Assembly (NCBI GenBank): GCA_907164885.2 | Contig: OU015496.1 | Span: 182,065,374-182,129,373 of the forward strand | DNA from: Dolomedes plantarius | Lineage: Eukaryota > Arthropoda > Arachnida > Araneae > Dolomedidae | Length of the DNA: 64,000 nucleotides | Direction of reading: 5' to 3' | Shown: one piece after another, positions 34,303 to 43,902 of the stretch | How the letters are laid out: every line of letters starts with the position of its first letter | How positions within the stretch are numbered: the first letter of the stretch is position 1 | Translations under genes and position numbers: made by a program | The notes under the pieces: generated by a model | Database searches by the model: none | Told to the model about the DNA's origin: nothing | The model's input: only the letters and a program-made list of their open reading frames with translations

Positions 34303-34306
<4 letters not shown>
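33512..34306. mobile_element. Candidate solo LTR inserted in the mariner
   Basis: A G+C-richer block starting TGATGCCCCGTACC and ending TACTATCA interrupts the mariner. Start and end form TG...CA. The flanks are GT- and TA-microsatellite sequence, so no target duplication can be scored safely. No coding region is attached. The call rests on TG/CA ends, composition and its interruption of an older element. Confidence 0.4.

Positions 34307-34348
<42 letters not shown>
34307..34348. repeat. (TA)n microsatellite
   Basis: About 20 TA units. Confidence 0.95.
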
Positions 34349-34350
<2 letters not shown>

Positions 34351-34479
34351 ACTTCACGTTGCAATCACGGACACCTTTCTCGATGACCCTGTATATACCT
34401 TTTCCATCCCAGCGGTAGCTGATCGTGGTGTCATGGAACAGCAATTGAACTTACATAAAACCACCAGATTTCTTTAAAG

Positions 34480-35363
34480 CAGGGGTCGGCACCTTTTTTA
34501 CTAGAAGGGCATATTTCAGAAATGCGGGACTTCGGCGGGCACTGCTGAATGAAGAGAAGGAGGAAGGGGGGGGGGGATATTTAAACATGAAAATATTATT
34601 GCGGCATAAATTTTTAATACATAAATTCAAATTTTAATTTAAACAAAAGAATTTTAAAATTGATAATTAATGCTATATTTGACATTGCAAATCTGCGACC
34701 ACTTCATTGTAATGTGGCACATAAATTGAATTCCCAGTTCTCAGGCATTAGTCCAAATGAGTGTCAATGAGGCTTTATTGGTACTGTTGGACATTGATAA
34801 CGCAGAGCTTCATAAAAAACAATTTATTCGATGTAATTTTAACATCAACAACATAGCAAGAGTTTTAACAGAAGAAGCAACAGTAGCCGGGCTTACCCCG
34901 GTTTTTATACTCATACACAAGCCACACGTCATAACTTGACGTCATATTTAAAGTACGTCTTATTTAACACAAATGAATAAATAAACTGAACGTACAAACT
35001 CACATTAAAAATAAATATATATACAAATATGTACGGCCAAAATGTAATCCAATAAATTTCAACAGGTACTTTGATTTAATTATTTCCCATTGGAAAACAA
35101 AGATTCACAAGCATACTAGTATGTCGACGCGCAAATAGAGTTCAATTTCAGAGCAGGATAAACAAGCTGACTCACAACGGGGGGAGAGCGACGCTGTCCA
35201 GAGAAAACAAGTTGCTCAGTTTTTGATTTTTACGGTTTTAAATTTTTTTACTAAAATTATTCATTACAACTACGAGTGATTGTTGTTCAAACATCTAAAA
35301 TTCAGATATTTGAACGGCGGGCACTTAAAAATTGTCTCGCGGGCACCGCGTTGCCGACCCCTG
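34480..35363. mobile_element. Non-autonomous hAT element with perfect 8-bp target duplication
   Basis: Flanked by CTTTAAAG at 34472-34479 and 35364-35371. Terminal inverted repeats CAGGGGTCGGCA and TGCCGACCCCTG are perfect over 12 bp. The words 'cggcgggcac' occur near both ends. The 884-bp body contains no recognisable transposase. The target copies are palindromic themselves. Confidence 0.9.
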
Positions 35364-35566
35364 CTTTAAAGGTAGATATGAAGGATATACATACATTTTA
35401 TAAGACAAGACCTGACAGTTCTTGTCATATAAACTTTATTCTCAAAGCTGGTAGGGGTAAAACTTCAACTTATTTTAATTTCATGTGACAACCGCACCGA
35501 TACCCATCCCAACATTAAATACTACGTCAAACTTTGGTCTAATACAAATGGAGGATAAACATGATA

Positions 35567-36125
35567 CCGGGTGTTTCAAAAGTCGCGCACATCAACCTTT
35601 GTGGTTGAGTTTTAAAGACAGATGAATTATGTTAACAAACATAATAAAGGACAAACAAAGGTTGAACGATTATCTTTATTGTCAGGTGTCAGACGGTCAA
35701 ATCACAGTAAATGTTCAAAATTATGTCCGTTTTTCTGGACACACAATCGAACTTTTTTTACCAGATTAGTCGACACTTTACGAAGTGTGTGAGAAGTAGT
35801 GTCCGATATTGCATGAAGGATGTTGCTACAGCAATAATCCCCATACGCTTGATGAACTTAAGAGTAACATCCTTCATGCAATATCGGACATTACTTCTCA
35901 CACACTTCGTAAAGTGTCGACTAATCTGGTAAAAAGAGTTCGATTGTGTGTCCAGGAAAACGGACATAATTTTGAACATTTACTGTGATTTGACCATGTC
36001 TGACACCTGACAATAAAGATAATCGTTCAACCTTTGTTTGTCCTTTATTATGTTTGTTAACATAATTCATCTGTCTTTAAAACTCAACCACAAAGGTTGA
36101 TGTGCGCGACTTTTGAAACACCTGG
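35567..36125. mobile_element. Foldback element made of two inverted mariner 3' ends
   Basis: TA-flanked. The left arm (about 35567-35825) and right arm (about 35870-36125) are near-identical inverted copies of roughly 255 bp around a spacer of about 45 bp. Each arm, read outwards, carries the end of a mariner-type transposase frame (VKRVRLCVQENGHNFEHL then stop), an AATAAA, and the terminal sequence ending GTGTTTCAAAAGTCGCGC as read inwards. The whole is a transcribable giant hairpin. Confidence 0.85.
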
Positions 36126-36127
36126 TA

Positions 36128-36747
36128 TTTAGCCACCGGTAAACTCTTCTGTGAAAAGTTACAGACAGTGATCAAAATATTACAAGCACCTTCTTAATAT
36201 TTAATAAGTTTTCTTTCAGATTCTTCTTCTGTTTGGCAACAAGCTACCTTACGTGGCAATGAGTTAATAAGATGTCTGTTGATTTGGATTTATATTGGTC
36301 TGTTAATATTGAAATAGATTGAAATTTTTACAACGAATTATTAGTGGGTGATCTTGGTCAGGGTAATCTAGTATCTATATATTATTTCTATAAGGTTTTT
36401 TTTATATGGAGACCTAATTTGAGAGAACGGCTGAACGTAAGAATAGGCTTGAGGTATAAGAACAAAGGTCTTACAGTGTAGATGTGACAGTCGAAGAGAA
36501 AAATGAGATTTTGACAACGGTTCGGCTGAGGTGGAGCGGCAAAGTTCCCATGTAAAGTCTATGAGAAAAGCATGCTCGCTTCTTTGTTTACATTTACTTT
36601 TACCGCTCGCACACTGAACTTTTCAATTTTAAAATAACACGCTATTTGTAATAAATTTTCTACATAAAGCGCTCATTTCAGTGTCAGTTTTGAGGTGCCC
36701 GTGGTGTTCTATAGGCAGTCTTATAGTGAATAAATACTTTACATGTA
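36128..36747. other. Unassigned DNA
   Basis: No gene or repeat recognised. Confidence 0.3.
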
Positions 36748-37453
36748 CAGTGGAATCCGTTTAATCGGACCGAATCCTTAAGGCTGCTATATACTAATCC
36801 CATTGGATTCGCTCACCTCAATATTAACCTATGGAGAAAATTTGTTCACGGATTGCGGACTTGGATTCAAAGATTTTTTTTTTAAAATTGTACTCCGTCA
36901 TAGAGAAAGAAATTTTATATGTGTGTACCTTTTTTGTTTTTAAAAAAAATGCAATTAATATTTTAAAGTTTAAATTATTCGGGAAAAAATCTTGTATAGT
37001 GTGTTTTAAACGTTCATTCCTTCGGTGGACGAAATTTATAAAATGAATCCTGTAGCGCTTTGCAGAAAAGTTCAGGCTATCTGACAATACCAATTTTATT
37101 TGATTATCAGCAGTTATGTACCAGTAAATAGTTGACAAAAATATATTTTAAATAAACAATTTGGGAACAGCGCTTAACCCCCCTATAGAGAGAGAGCCAT
37201 TGCAATCCCTCAAAATGTCAATCCTAAGGGGGATAGAATTCTCGAACTGTCAACTGGACTCCTCCCACCACAAGACTCTGCAAGAAGAGGAAAAGGGAAA
37301 TACGATTTTTTTTCTTACTACATAGCAGCCTTAAGAACCGAAACAAATCCTATTGCATAAGCCGAATAGGGCATGTTCATGTAATCGGACCAACCGGTTA
37401 TTAGGACCAAAATGATCGCGTCCCGATGTGGTCCGATTAACCGGAATCGACTG
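36748..37453. mobile_element. pogo-like MITE carrying a nested TTAA MITE
   Basis: Flanked by TA. Ends CAGTGGAATCCGTTTAATCG and, reverse-complemented, CAGTCGATTCCGGTTAATCG. Without the nested 549-bp element and one TTAA it is about 153 bp long, like the other short pogo-like MITEs in this window. Confidence 0.8.
36782..37330. mobile_element. TTAA-type MITE family 'GGCTGC', copy 2
   Basis: Flanked by perfect TTAA copies at 36778-36781 and 37331-37334. Begins GGCTGCTATATACTAATCCC and ends ACTACATAGCAGCC. It is the inverse orientation of copy 5 at 61037-61581, and the two align along their length. TTAA targeting suggests piggyBac-class mobilisation. Confidence 0.85.
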
Positions 37454-37514
37454 TATATTAGTTTTATGAGAGCTTTATGTTTTTTTTTTACTTTGAGATC
37501 TATTTTGAGAAAAC

Positions 37515-37945
37515 GATTGAACATAATTACAAGATAAAAAGAACTTTTTATACACTATGTTTTTAAATTTTCTGTTGAATCATATAAACTTGACAATTCT
37601 ATGTATTAATAAATACTTTTTAAAAATTTTTTTGATGAATTATCCCATCAACTTGAAAGAAAATGAAGTTAATTGGAAGTTAACTGGCGTTTAACTTTTC
37701 ATTCCCGTCCCGGCCGATAGATGGCTGCACCAGTCTACAAAACAAAATTAACTGAAAAAGAATTCAATTTTGCTTAAAAGTGGCTAAAAGTATTAAAATA
37801 ATGCATTGTCATCGTGTTCTGAGCTATTCTAAAAGTTTCAAATGTCTAGCTAGTCGGGAAGTTAGTTAAAAATCGATTACAAGATTTGTACTGGACAAAC
37901 ACACACACAAACAAGAAAACGAGTTAATAAAAACATGGTAATAAT
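37515..37945 (+). repeat. Dispersed repeat R2, copy 1
   Basis: From attacaagataaaaagaac to cgagttaataaaaacatgg this segment matches the reverse complement of about 61640-62040. It contains cgattacaagatttgtactg and tagctagtcgggaagttag, both found in the second copy. No terminal repeats or coding potential could be assigned. Confidence 0.75.
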
Positions 37946-39568
37946 AAAAATATGTTTGAGGTATCAAAATGAAGGTATTTTTATAAATTTGTAACTTATT
38001 TTTTTCAATTAAATATAATTTGCCCATGTTGCTTCATATGTATTTATCTTTTTCAAACAAATTTAGCGTGAATTTCTCCGGTTTCTACTGTACTATTAAA
38101 TAGCAATAATCTTAAATCAACGAAATCAAGTTGAAAACTATCATTCCCCACGCCAACGAGAAGGGTGACATCACAGTTTTGCCAACAACACGATTTGCCG
38201 CCAAGTTGCTTCAATGAAACTAAACTTAAATCTTTTTCCCGATGTTGAGCAACCAGAAGAAACCGCACCTATGGAGGAGGCGTCTGTGTTCAAAATTGAA
38301 AATTTTCTCATCACTAAAAAGCTCACTTGGCTGTACAGTTTCAGCGTCTGTGGCAATCAGTTCAAGTTAAGAAATTAGATTCAAAGACTGAGATGTTAAA
38401 GTTCAATCAGCATTTCTCTCCGTAAGTTGAAAAATCTTTGTTATTCTGGAGATAAAATAAAATTTGCTCGATTTCTAGCAACGGGGCCACTAGTTTATTT
38501 AATCACAGACTCAGTATAAATGTAACTGAAATTAAACCGCTCCGTACTCTTGGTGATTCCGCACAGTTATCACGTCATAATTCCGTAGCGTTAGGGTGGT
38601 CATGATTCTATTGATCATTCAGTGTAAATAAAGACAGTATTTTTTCACAAGCCTTTTTTTTTAAATAAAGGGATCCATGGAAAAGTACTAAAAAGTTAAT
38701 ATAGGAGAATATGCGAACACCAGCGAGATAACTAAGAAAAGAATCCGTTTTGTTTGCTACACCATAAAATATTCGATTTGGGTGACGTATATATAGTTAA
38801 GTGGGCAGTTAAAAAGAATTTAAAAAGCTTATTTTGCTTGCTATAGTTTGTGTGGGTAGCTCTTAATGCAAGTCTACACATAGCTTATGAAATTATCCCA
38901 TGTGCCATTATAAGAACTTACTGAAATCTAACATGGGAAAGAAAAGAAAATCGATACTCGGTATATGTTCCTCACTCACTTCAATTTCATTTTCAGAAAT
39001 AACGTTCCACGTTTTCTTTTTTATACAGTAAACCTATTAGAAATGGGTCGACTTATTACTATTTCACTAGTTTATAGTACATTGAATCGAAACAGTAACC
39101 TTATTGTCGGATGGCCTGATTTATTTTACGATATTAACGAAGGGGAAGTTACGTAGACGTGAGAGAATTCATGGCTGACATTTTGTCGTAAATATACGTT
39201 TCGATCAGTTTTTGAGTAAGTGCAATAGATTGGTTTATCACATTGTGCTCCAAGTCTACAAGTATGAGAACTGTAGTAAACTTGTGTTAGGCCTATATTA
39301 CACTATCAAAGTTTTTTGACAAAGATCTTTTATAAAAGAAGTTTGACGAAAAATGTGACAGTGTAATACATCAACTTTGATAAAAGATAACTTTTATAGA
39401 AGTTATTTTATAAAAGTTGGACTCTTCGTCAAACTTTTACAAAATATTTCGGTGCCCGGATGTTACAAACAACATTTCAAGCAAAATAGCATGTTTAAAA
39501 AATACAAATGTATGGAAAATGTGGCATATGAAGAACAAGATTTCGATTCGAAATAATTTTAGCTCTAA
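37946..39568. other. Unassigned DNA
   Basis: No credible gene. A self-complementary stretch at about 39293-39450 (attacactatcaaagttttt ... acagtgtaat; gtttgacgaa repeated) may be part of an unrecognised MITE. Confidence 0.35.
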
Positions 39569-40409
39569 CTAGCGGCCCGTCACGACTTTGTCCGGGTTGA
39601 ACAAAATATTATACCAATAAATTTCCAGTTGATAGCCAATAAATTGTAAATCTTTTTTTACTTTAAATATCCAATAAAAAGCGTAGTTCCAAATGTAGTT
39701 TTCTTCAATAAACCCTTTAACATTGCCAGTTTCAAAAATCCTTTTTGTATTTATCAATACCTCCTCTACTTGAATCGTTAAAATATTACAACCTTTTCCT
39801 TACGGGGTGGGATAGCATATATCCGAAGCACATACTGTCAAAAAATACGGTGTGATGTCGTCAGAGATATAGTCCCGAAATCCACTTCGTTGTGACTTTC
39901 CTAACGGCTTTGCCCCCAAAGAACAATTGTGTGACATTCTGGGATCGGAAGGTTAATCTTGCAGAAAAGGACTGAATAATAATCTTTTGTCGTTCTAGCT
40001 AGAGGCTATTTCTTTTCAGGCGAGAGATATCAGAATGGCGGTTCACCCGCGGTTCATCCATTTTCAGCCTTTTGAGAGATGAAAGAGTTACAGGGTGCCG
40101 ATGAACTACTATTGAAATTCTTCTTCAATAGTAAGAAAGCAATAAGAAAGCAATTAACTACTCTTTCCCCTGACCCCCCACTCTGAATGTCCCACACGTA
40201 TATGGGGATAGGAAGTAGATAACATTTTCCCGTTCTAAAGAGCGATTTCGAGAAACAGACCCCGTAAGCTAAAGGGTGTTGCTATGGTTACTTGACTGCG
40301 GTTGACAAAGGAAAAGTTGTAAGGTACATTGTAATGTACAAAAGTTATACATTACCCTCCACATACAAAATCTGCTCTCTCTCGTTATATATTATTATAG
40401 AAGTCTAGA
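39569..40409 (-). mobile_element. Non-autonomous Helitron, minus strand
   Basis: On the minus strand the 5' end is A|TCTAGACTTCTATAATAATA, followed by ATATAACGAGAGAGAG, a wording typical of arthropod Helitrons. The 3' end is CCGGACAAAGTCGTGACGGG then CCGCTAG followed by T. Start TC, end CTAG and insertion between A and T fit. No helicase is recognised in the 841-bp body. Confidence 0.7.
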
Positions 40410-40534
40410 TACACATTGGTATCTCAAAATTAGAGTAAGAGATGAAATAAAAATACAAAAATAAAAAAAGGATTTTAAGTAAAGAATGTTTTTTTAAATT
40501 ATTTTAAGCACCTAAAATAATATTCAAATTAATA

Positions 40535-41138
40535 CAGAGGCTGTTCACACATTTTTTAGACGATGTATATTGTATTCACAAGACTAAATTACATAAAATT
40601 CTTGTGTTTTAAATGTTCTATTTGACATCCCTTATTCTGAACTATCTTTCGACACCTCAATTTCCAGGATAATAATGCCTTTTGAAGTGTCAGAAGAGGG
40701 ATTCTATCCAATTGCTCCTGAACAGCTTTCCAGAGTCCTGTAAGGGTTTTGGGACGACGTTTGGATAATGCAGATTTTAAAAGTCTGAAAGCACAAAAAT
40801 CCATAGGTGATACATCGGGAGATTTAGTAGGAATATCAGTGAAGGGTATGGCCTTGATACCAGTTTTTTGTTCCATTTCTTTTAGGAAATTTACAATGGA
40901 TTTTGATGTGTGACTGCTAGCTTTGTCCTGATGGAGTCTCACAGATTGATGGCACTGTGGGTAAAGCGATGGTATTTCATTCAGAAAAATTGGCGATAAA
41001 ATATGTTCCTGATAGTATTTGGAGTTAATCTTGACATTTTTTCCCACTCTCCTTATTTTTAACTTGCCATTATAATCAAAAACAGCAACAATCACGAATC
41101 CCTTAGAAAAACTTTCTTTCGATTCTTTGAACCATGTA
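40535..41138 (-). mobile_element. DD41D mariner, 3' half only
   Basis: The low-coordinate terminus CAGAGGCTGTTCACACATTT follows TA and resembles the ends of the mariner at 21208-22709. The element is cut at 41137-41138, where the TA-inserting MITE starts. The other half is not found beyond the MITE. Confidence 0.8.
40589..41136 (-). pseudogene. DD41D mariner transposase, C-terminal ~180 residues
   Basis: After the first ~10 codons, which belong to the MITE, the open frame runs from WFKESKESFSKG to the stop at 40589. It holds the second catalytic Asp in HQDKASSHTSK and, 41 residues on, the third in SPDVSPMDF. This is the DD41D signature described for the rosa-like mariner group. The segment after it (LLKSALSKRRP ... 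LWKAVQEQLDRIP) is the usual C-terminal helix region. There are no frameshifts in this part, so it is better preserved than the copy at 21370. The DNA-binding half and first Asp are missing, so it cannot act alone. Protein similarity between the two copies is clear but moderate, suggesting separate subfamilies. Confidence 0.8.
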
Positions 41139-41811
41139 CAGTAACCACCGCTTATAGTGATCACTGGTTATAAGAATCAACCGTTTATAAGAATCAATAT
41201 TTCGAAAACAAAAACAAATGAATTATTTCCATGTTAAAATTTTCGCTTTAAAGAATCCATCCACCGGTTTTAAGAATCAGTTTACACTCTTCGCTTTCCT
41301 TTCATTTTTCCAAAAAAGCCACTTAAACCCTCAAAAGGCACGAAGTTCTTTCTTTTTTTTTAAAGAAAGATTGATAAGATGGGATGGAATATAGTCGTAA
41401 AATTCACCCCTTTCTTTATTAGACATAACATAATAGTTTCCCCTTAAACCACAACACTCTCCTATTAGCTTGACCCGGGGGCAACTTTACCCGTCGGAGT
41501 AAATCTTCGTCTGAGACTATAAGTATTGAAAGAGGTATAAACAGCCTTCTGAAAACTTCATTACGTCAAACTACCGTAGAAAACTTTTTCTTGCTCCCTT
41601 CCTGTAGTTGAAATGTTAAAACTGTTAAGCAGGTATGTTGTAACTTGTAACAAATATTGTATTTTTTTCTTCTCTTACTATAATCATGTGTATCTACTTA
41701 TAGGTCTAAAAATTAAGTTTTATTTTTAAAACTATAAAAAATAATTTTAATAAAAGATAGTTAATGTAAATTAAAGAGTATTTTATAGTAAATTATCTAA
41801 TATATGTATAT
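41139..41811. mobile_element. TA-flanked MITE, truncated second copy
   Basis: Begins CAGTAACCACCGCTTATAGT and follows the sequence of the copy at 18608-19560 for most of its length, with one internal gap near 41490. It lacks the last part including the right terminus. It ends where the large DNA transposon begins at 41812. The missing end is not seen at 50734. Confidence 0.75.
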
Positions 41812-41961
41812 TAGGGCGGAGCGTAAAAAAAAAGTTTTCGATTTTGTTTTTGCCCTAGTGCGGAAAAGTTGGGTACTGGTGGGTAGGTCACGTATGAAAA
41901 GTTTTGGGAAAAACAAAAAATATCTTCCGTCTCCATTTTGGCCGTGATTTTAAGCAGATTT

Positions 41962-43431
41962 TTACCATAGAGTTAAAAATGTGTATTTCCATTGTTTTGC
42001 ATGCAGCTTTTCGCTTTTTCTGAAATAAAATTCAGAAAAAAACCCAGAACTCACCACGGAGAGGTGGCTGCATTGCGAGTTCCACCCGTGCCCACCCATC
42101 CACCAAACCATATCGGCACTTAACTCCTTTGTCCTTGCAGTTATTCCGGATTTACTCGGTACTCGCATTTGGTTTCAAATGATAGTATAGCTTTTCTCGA
42201 CTCTGTTCGGGTTCTAACTAAACCGTCACGCTTATTTTCTCCACACACAGCCGCAGAAACCTCTGTTACTAGTTTCACGAAACGTTCAACACTTTGGGTG
42301 TGGCAAGGAAATTTTAGGCTTCCCAGGTGTTGAGCTACAGACTCTCCACTGGAAATAAAATTTCTCAAATCATCTTCTGTCAAGTAAGATGTTATTGGAG
42401 ATTCCATCAAATTACATTTCTGCCAATCAGTAAGGTATATGAAACTATATATGAAACTTCCTCGAAGTTGAGTGACGGAATGTTGTAGTGTGATTCCTTC
42501 CTTTTTTTCCTTTCTTGCTCGTAAAATTCTACGTAGTCCAAGTTCTCGAATGGACTGTCTGTCGTCTGTGATCATTGACAAGATTATTGCTTTCGGGTGG
42601 CCGAAATAGCCATTTCTCTGGATAATGGGATTGACCACACAGTCTTTAAATCGTTTTAAGATAGCGTGAGACGTTTATTGTCTTCCACAAATTTCGTGGA
42701 TCATACGTGCAATATGAATTTATTTTAACTGTAAACCACATAGGTGGGTACACTTTCATGATGAACTCTGCCAGGGTTTGAAGTTGGTTTGAAGGCTCTG
42801 ACGAGCTAATGTATAAACGCTTTATTCTATTTGCAGTTGTTAGCCAACGAGAATGAGATATTTTCCCAGGGTGCTTTTGTGACAAACTTGATGAGCTGTT
42901 TCTATTTGTGACAGCTTGACTAATATCCCAAAGCTATCACTTGTGTGTGCTAAGATACTTTATGTCGATTTTCGGAAATTCGCTTGAAATCTCTACAAAT
43001 CTCTCAACTGGGAGGTTTTTACAATTTGCCAATGCTTTCCTAGTAGGACCAGAAAATGCATTTGGGTCACTCGTTCCACCATCCAAATGCTGCACTAAAT
43101 GTCGGAGTGGCAACTAATTTGCGTGTAACTGGCAGATAAACCAGTGCAAGGGTTTCCCCAATGGCTTCCCCAGAAAGGCGAATCACGCCGATTTTATAGC
43201 CAGTATTACCGACTGTTCCATAGCACCCTATTGCTACTAGTTGATGAATGTCAATATTCTTATTCTTCATGAATTGCAGAATCATTTGAAAAATACTCAA
43301 AGCTGATGAAGAGGTTAGTGCTATGTGTCCGAGGTACTTGCTTCCAGGTTCCTTAATCATTGTAACGTGTTCTTCCAGGACTGTTTTCTGGTACATCTTC
43401 CCCCCTACGCTCTCTTGCATTAGAGCTTTGT
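41962..43431 (-). pseudogene. Unclassified transposase, C-terminal part, frameshifted
   Basis: Four consecutive minus-strand pieces (43067-43420, 42646-42885, 42141-42638, 41962-42168) appear to form one protein broken by frameshifts and stops. Landmarks in order: TMIKEPGSKYLGHIALTSSS; a hydrophobic LVAIGCYGTVGNTGYK; a Trp/Leu-rich segment; HSRWLTTANRIKRLYISSS; FPCHTQSVERFVKLVTE; and a basic C-terminus ending inside the left inverted repeat. I recall similar proteins annotated as uncharacterised in many arthropods and cnidarians, usually with GCDGT where this copy has GCYGT. If so, a putative catalytic Asp is lost here. Asp in the N-terminal piece, Asp in GCDGT and Glu in SVER are plausible DDE residues, which is inference. 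The N-terminal part lies on the other side of the BEL insertion. Confidence 0.6.
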
Positions 43432-43436
43432 CCTTC

Positions 43437-43866
43437 TGTGGGATCTAAATATTCTTTTATCCAATTGTTTACTGTAATTGAATATCAAATAAGGCTTCTT
43501 ACCTTGTTCCCACGTGGTTCTTTTTTGCTGCTGGTTATTCTGTACATCAAGTTGCTATCTTATTCTTAAAGAATATTAAAACTGAAGTCACACTAAAACA
43601 ACACTACGAATGAATATTATTATATTTTCCTTGGTTAGATACTTTACACATTACGGACATTAAAAGATATACAATTTCTAAGCTAACTATTTACAAACAT
43701 TGAATATTAATTATCGGAAGTTTCTCATCTCTGACTGAGACGTCTATCATGCTTCGCGATCAAAACAGTTCTGCTAGTCGTTACATAAAGTCTCGGATGA
43801 GCTGGGAAATTGTCGGGTGATGCTGCTGTTACGTCACCTGATCGCGTTCTTTCGAATTCGGCGACA
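43437..43866 (-). repeat. BEL 3' LTR
   Basis: 430 bp, from TGTCGCCGAATTCGAAAGAA to AATATTTAGATCCCACA as read on the minus strand. It differs from the 5' LTR mainly by one-base indels, with only about two clear substitutions. Confidence 0.95.
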
Positions 43867-43902
43867 TATTCCCACCTTGAGTATGGAAGATGTCTGAAAT
43901 AC

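Larger units (their letters stand above)
33004..34391 (+). mobile_element. Mariner-like element, internally deleted and split by an LTR
   Basis: TA-flanked ends CAGGGTCATCTAAAAAAGTG and, reverse-complemented, CAGGGTCATCGAGAAAGGTG are inverted repeats. The left part carries the end of a mariner-type transposase on the plus strand. The right terminus is separated from it by an inserted LTR-like segment (about 33512-34306) and a TA microsatellite. Confidence 0.75.

Noticed and set aside
35711..35979. Two 73-codon ORFs on opposite strands with nearly identical proteins
   Set aside because: They arise from the two inverted arms of the foldback element in a frame other than the transposase frame; not a duplicated gene.
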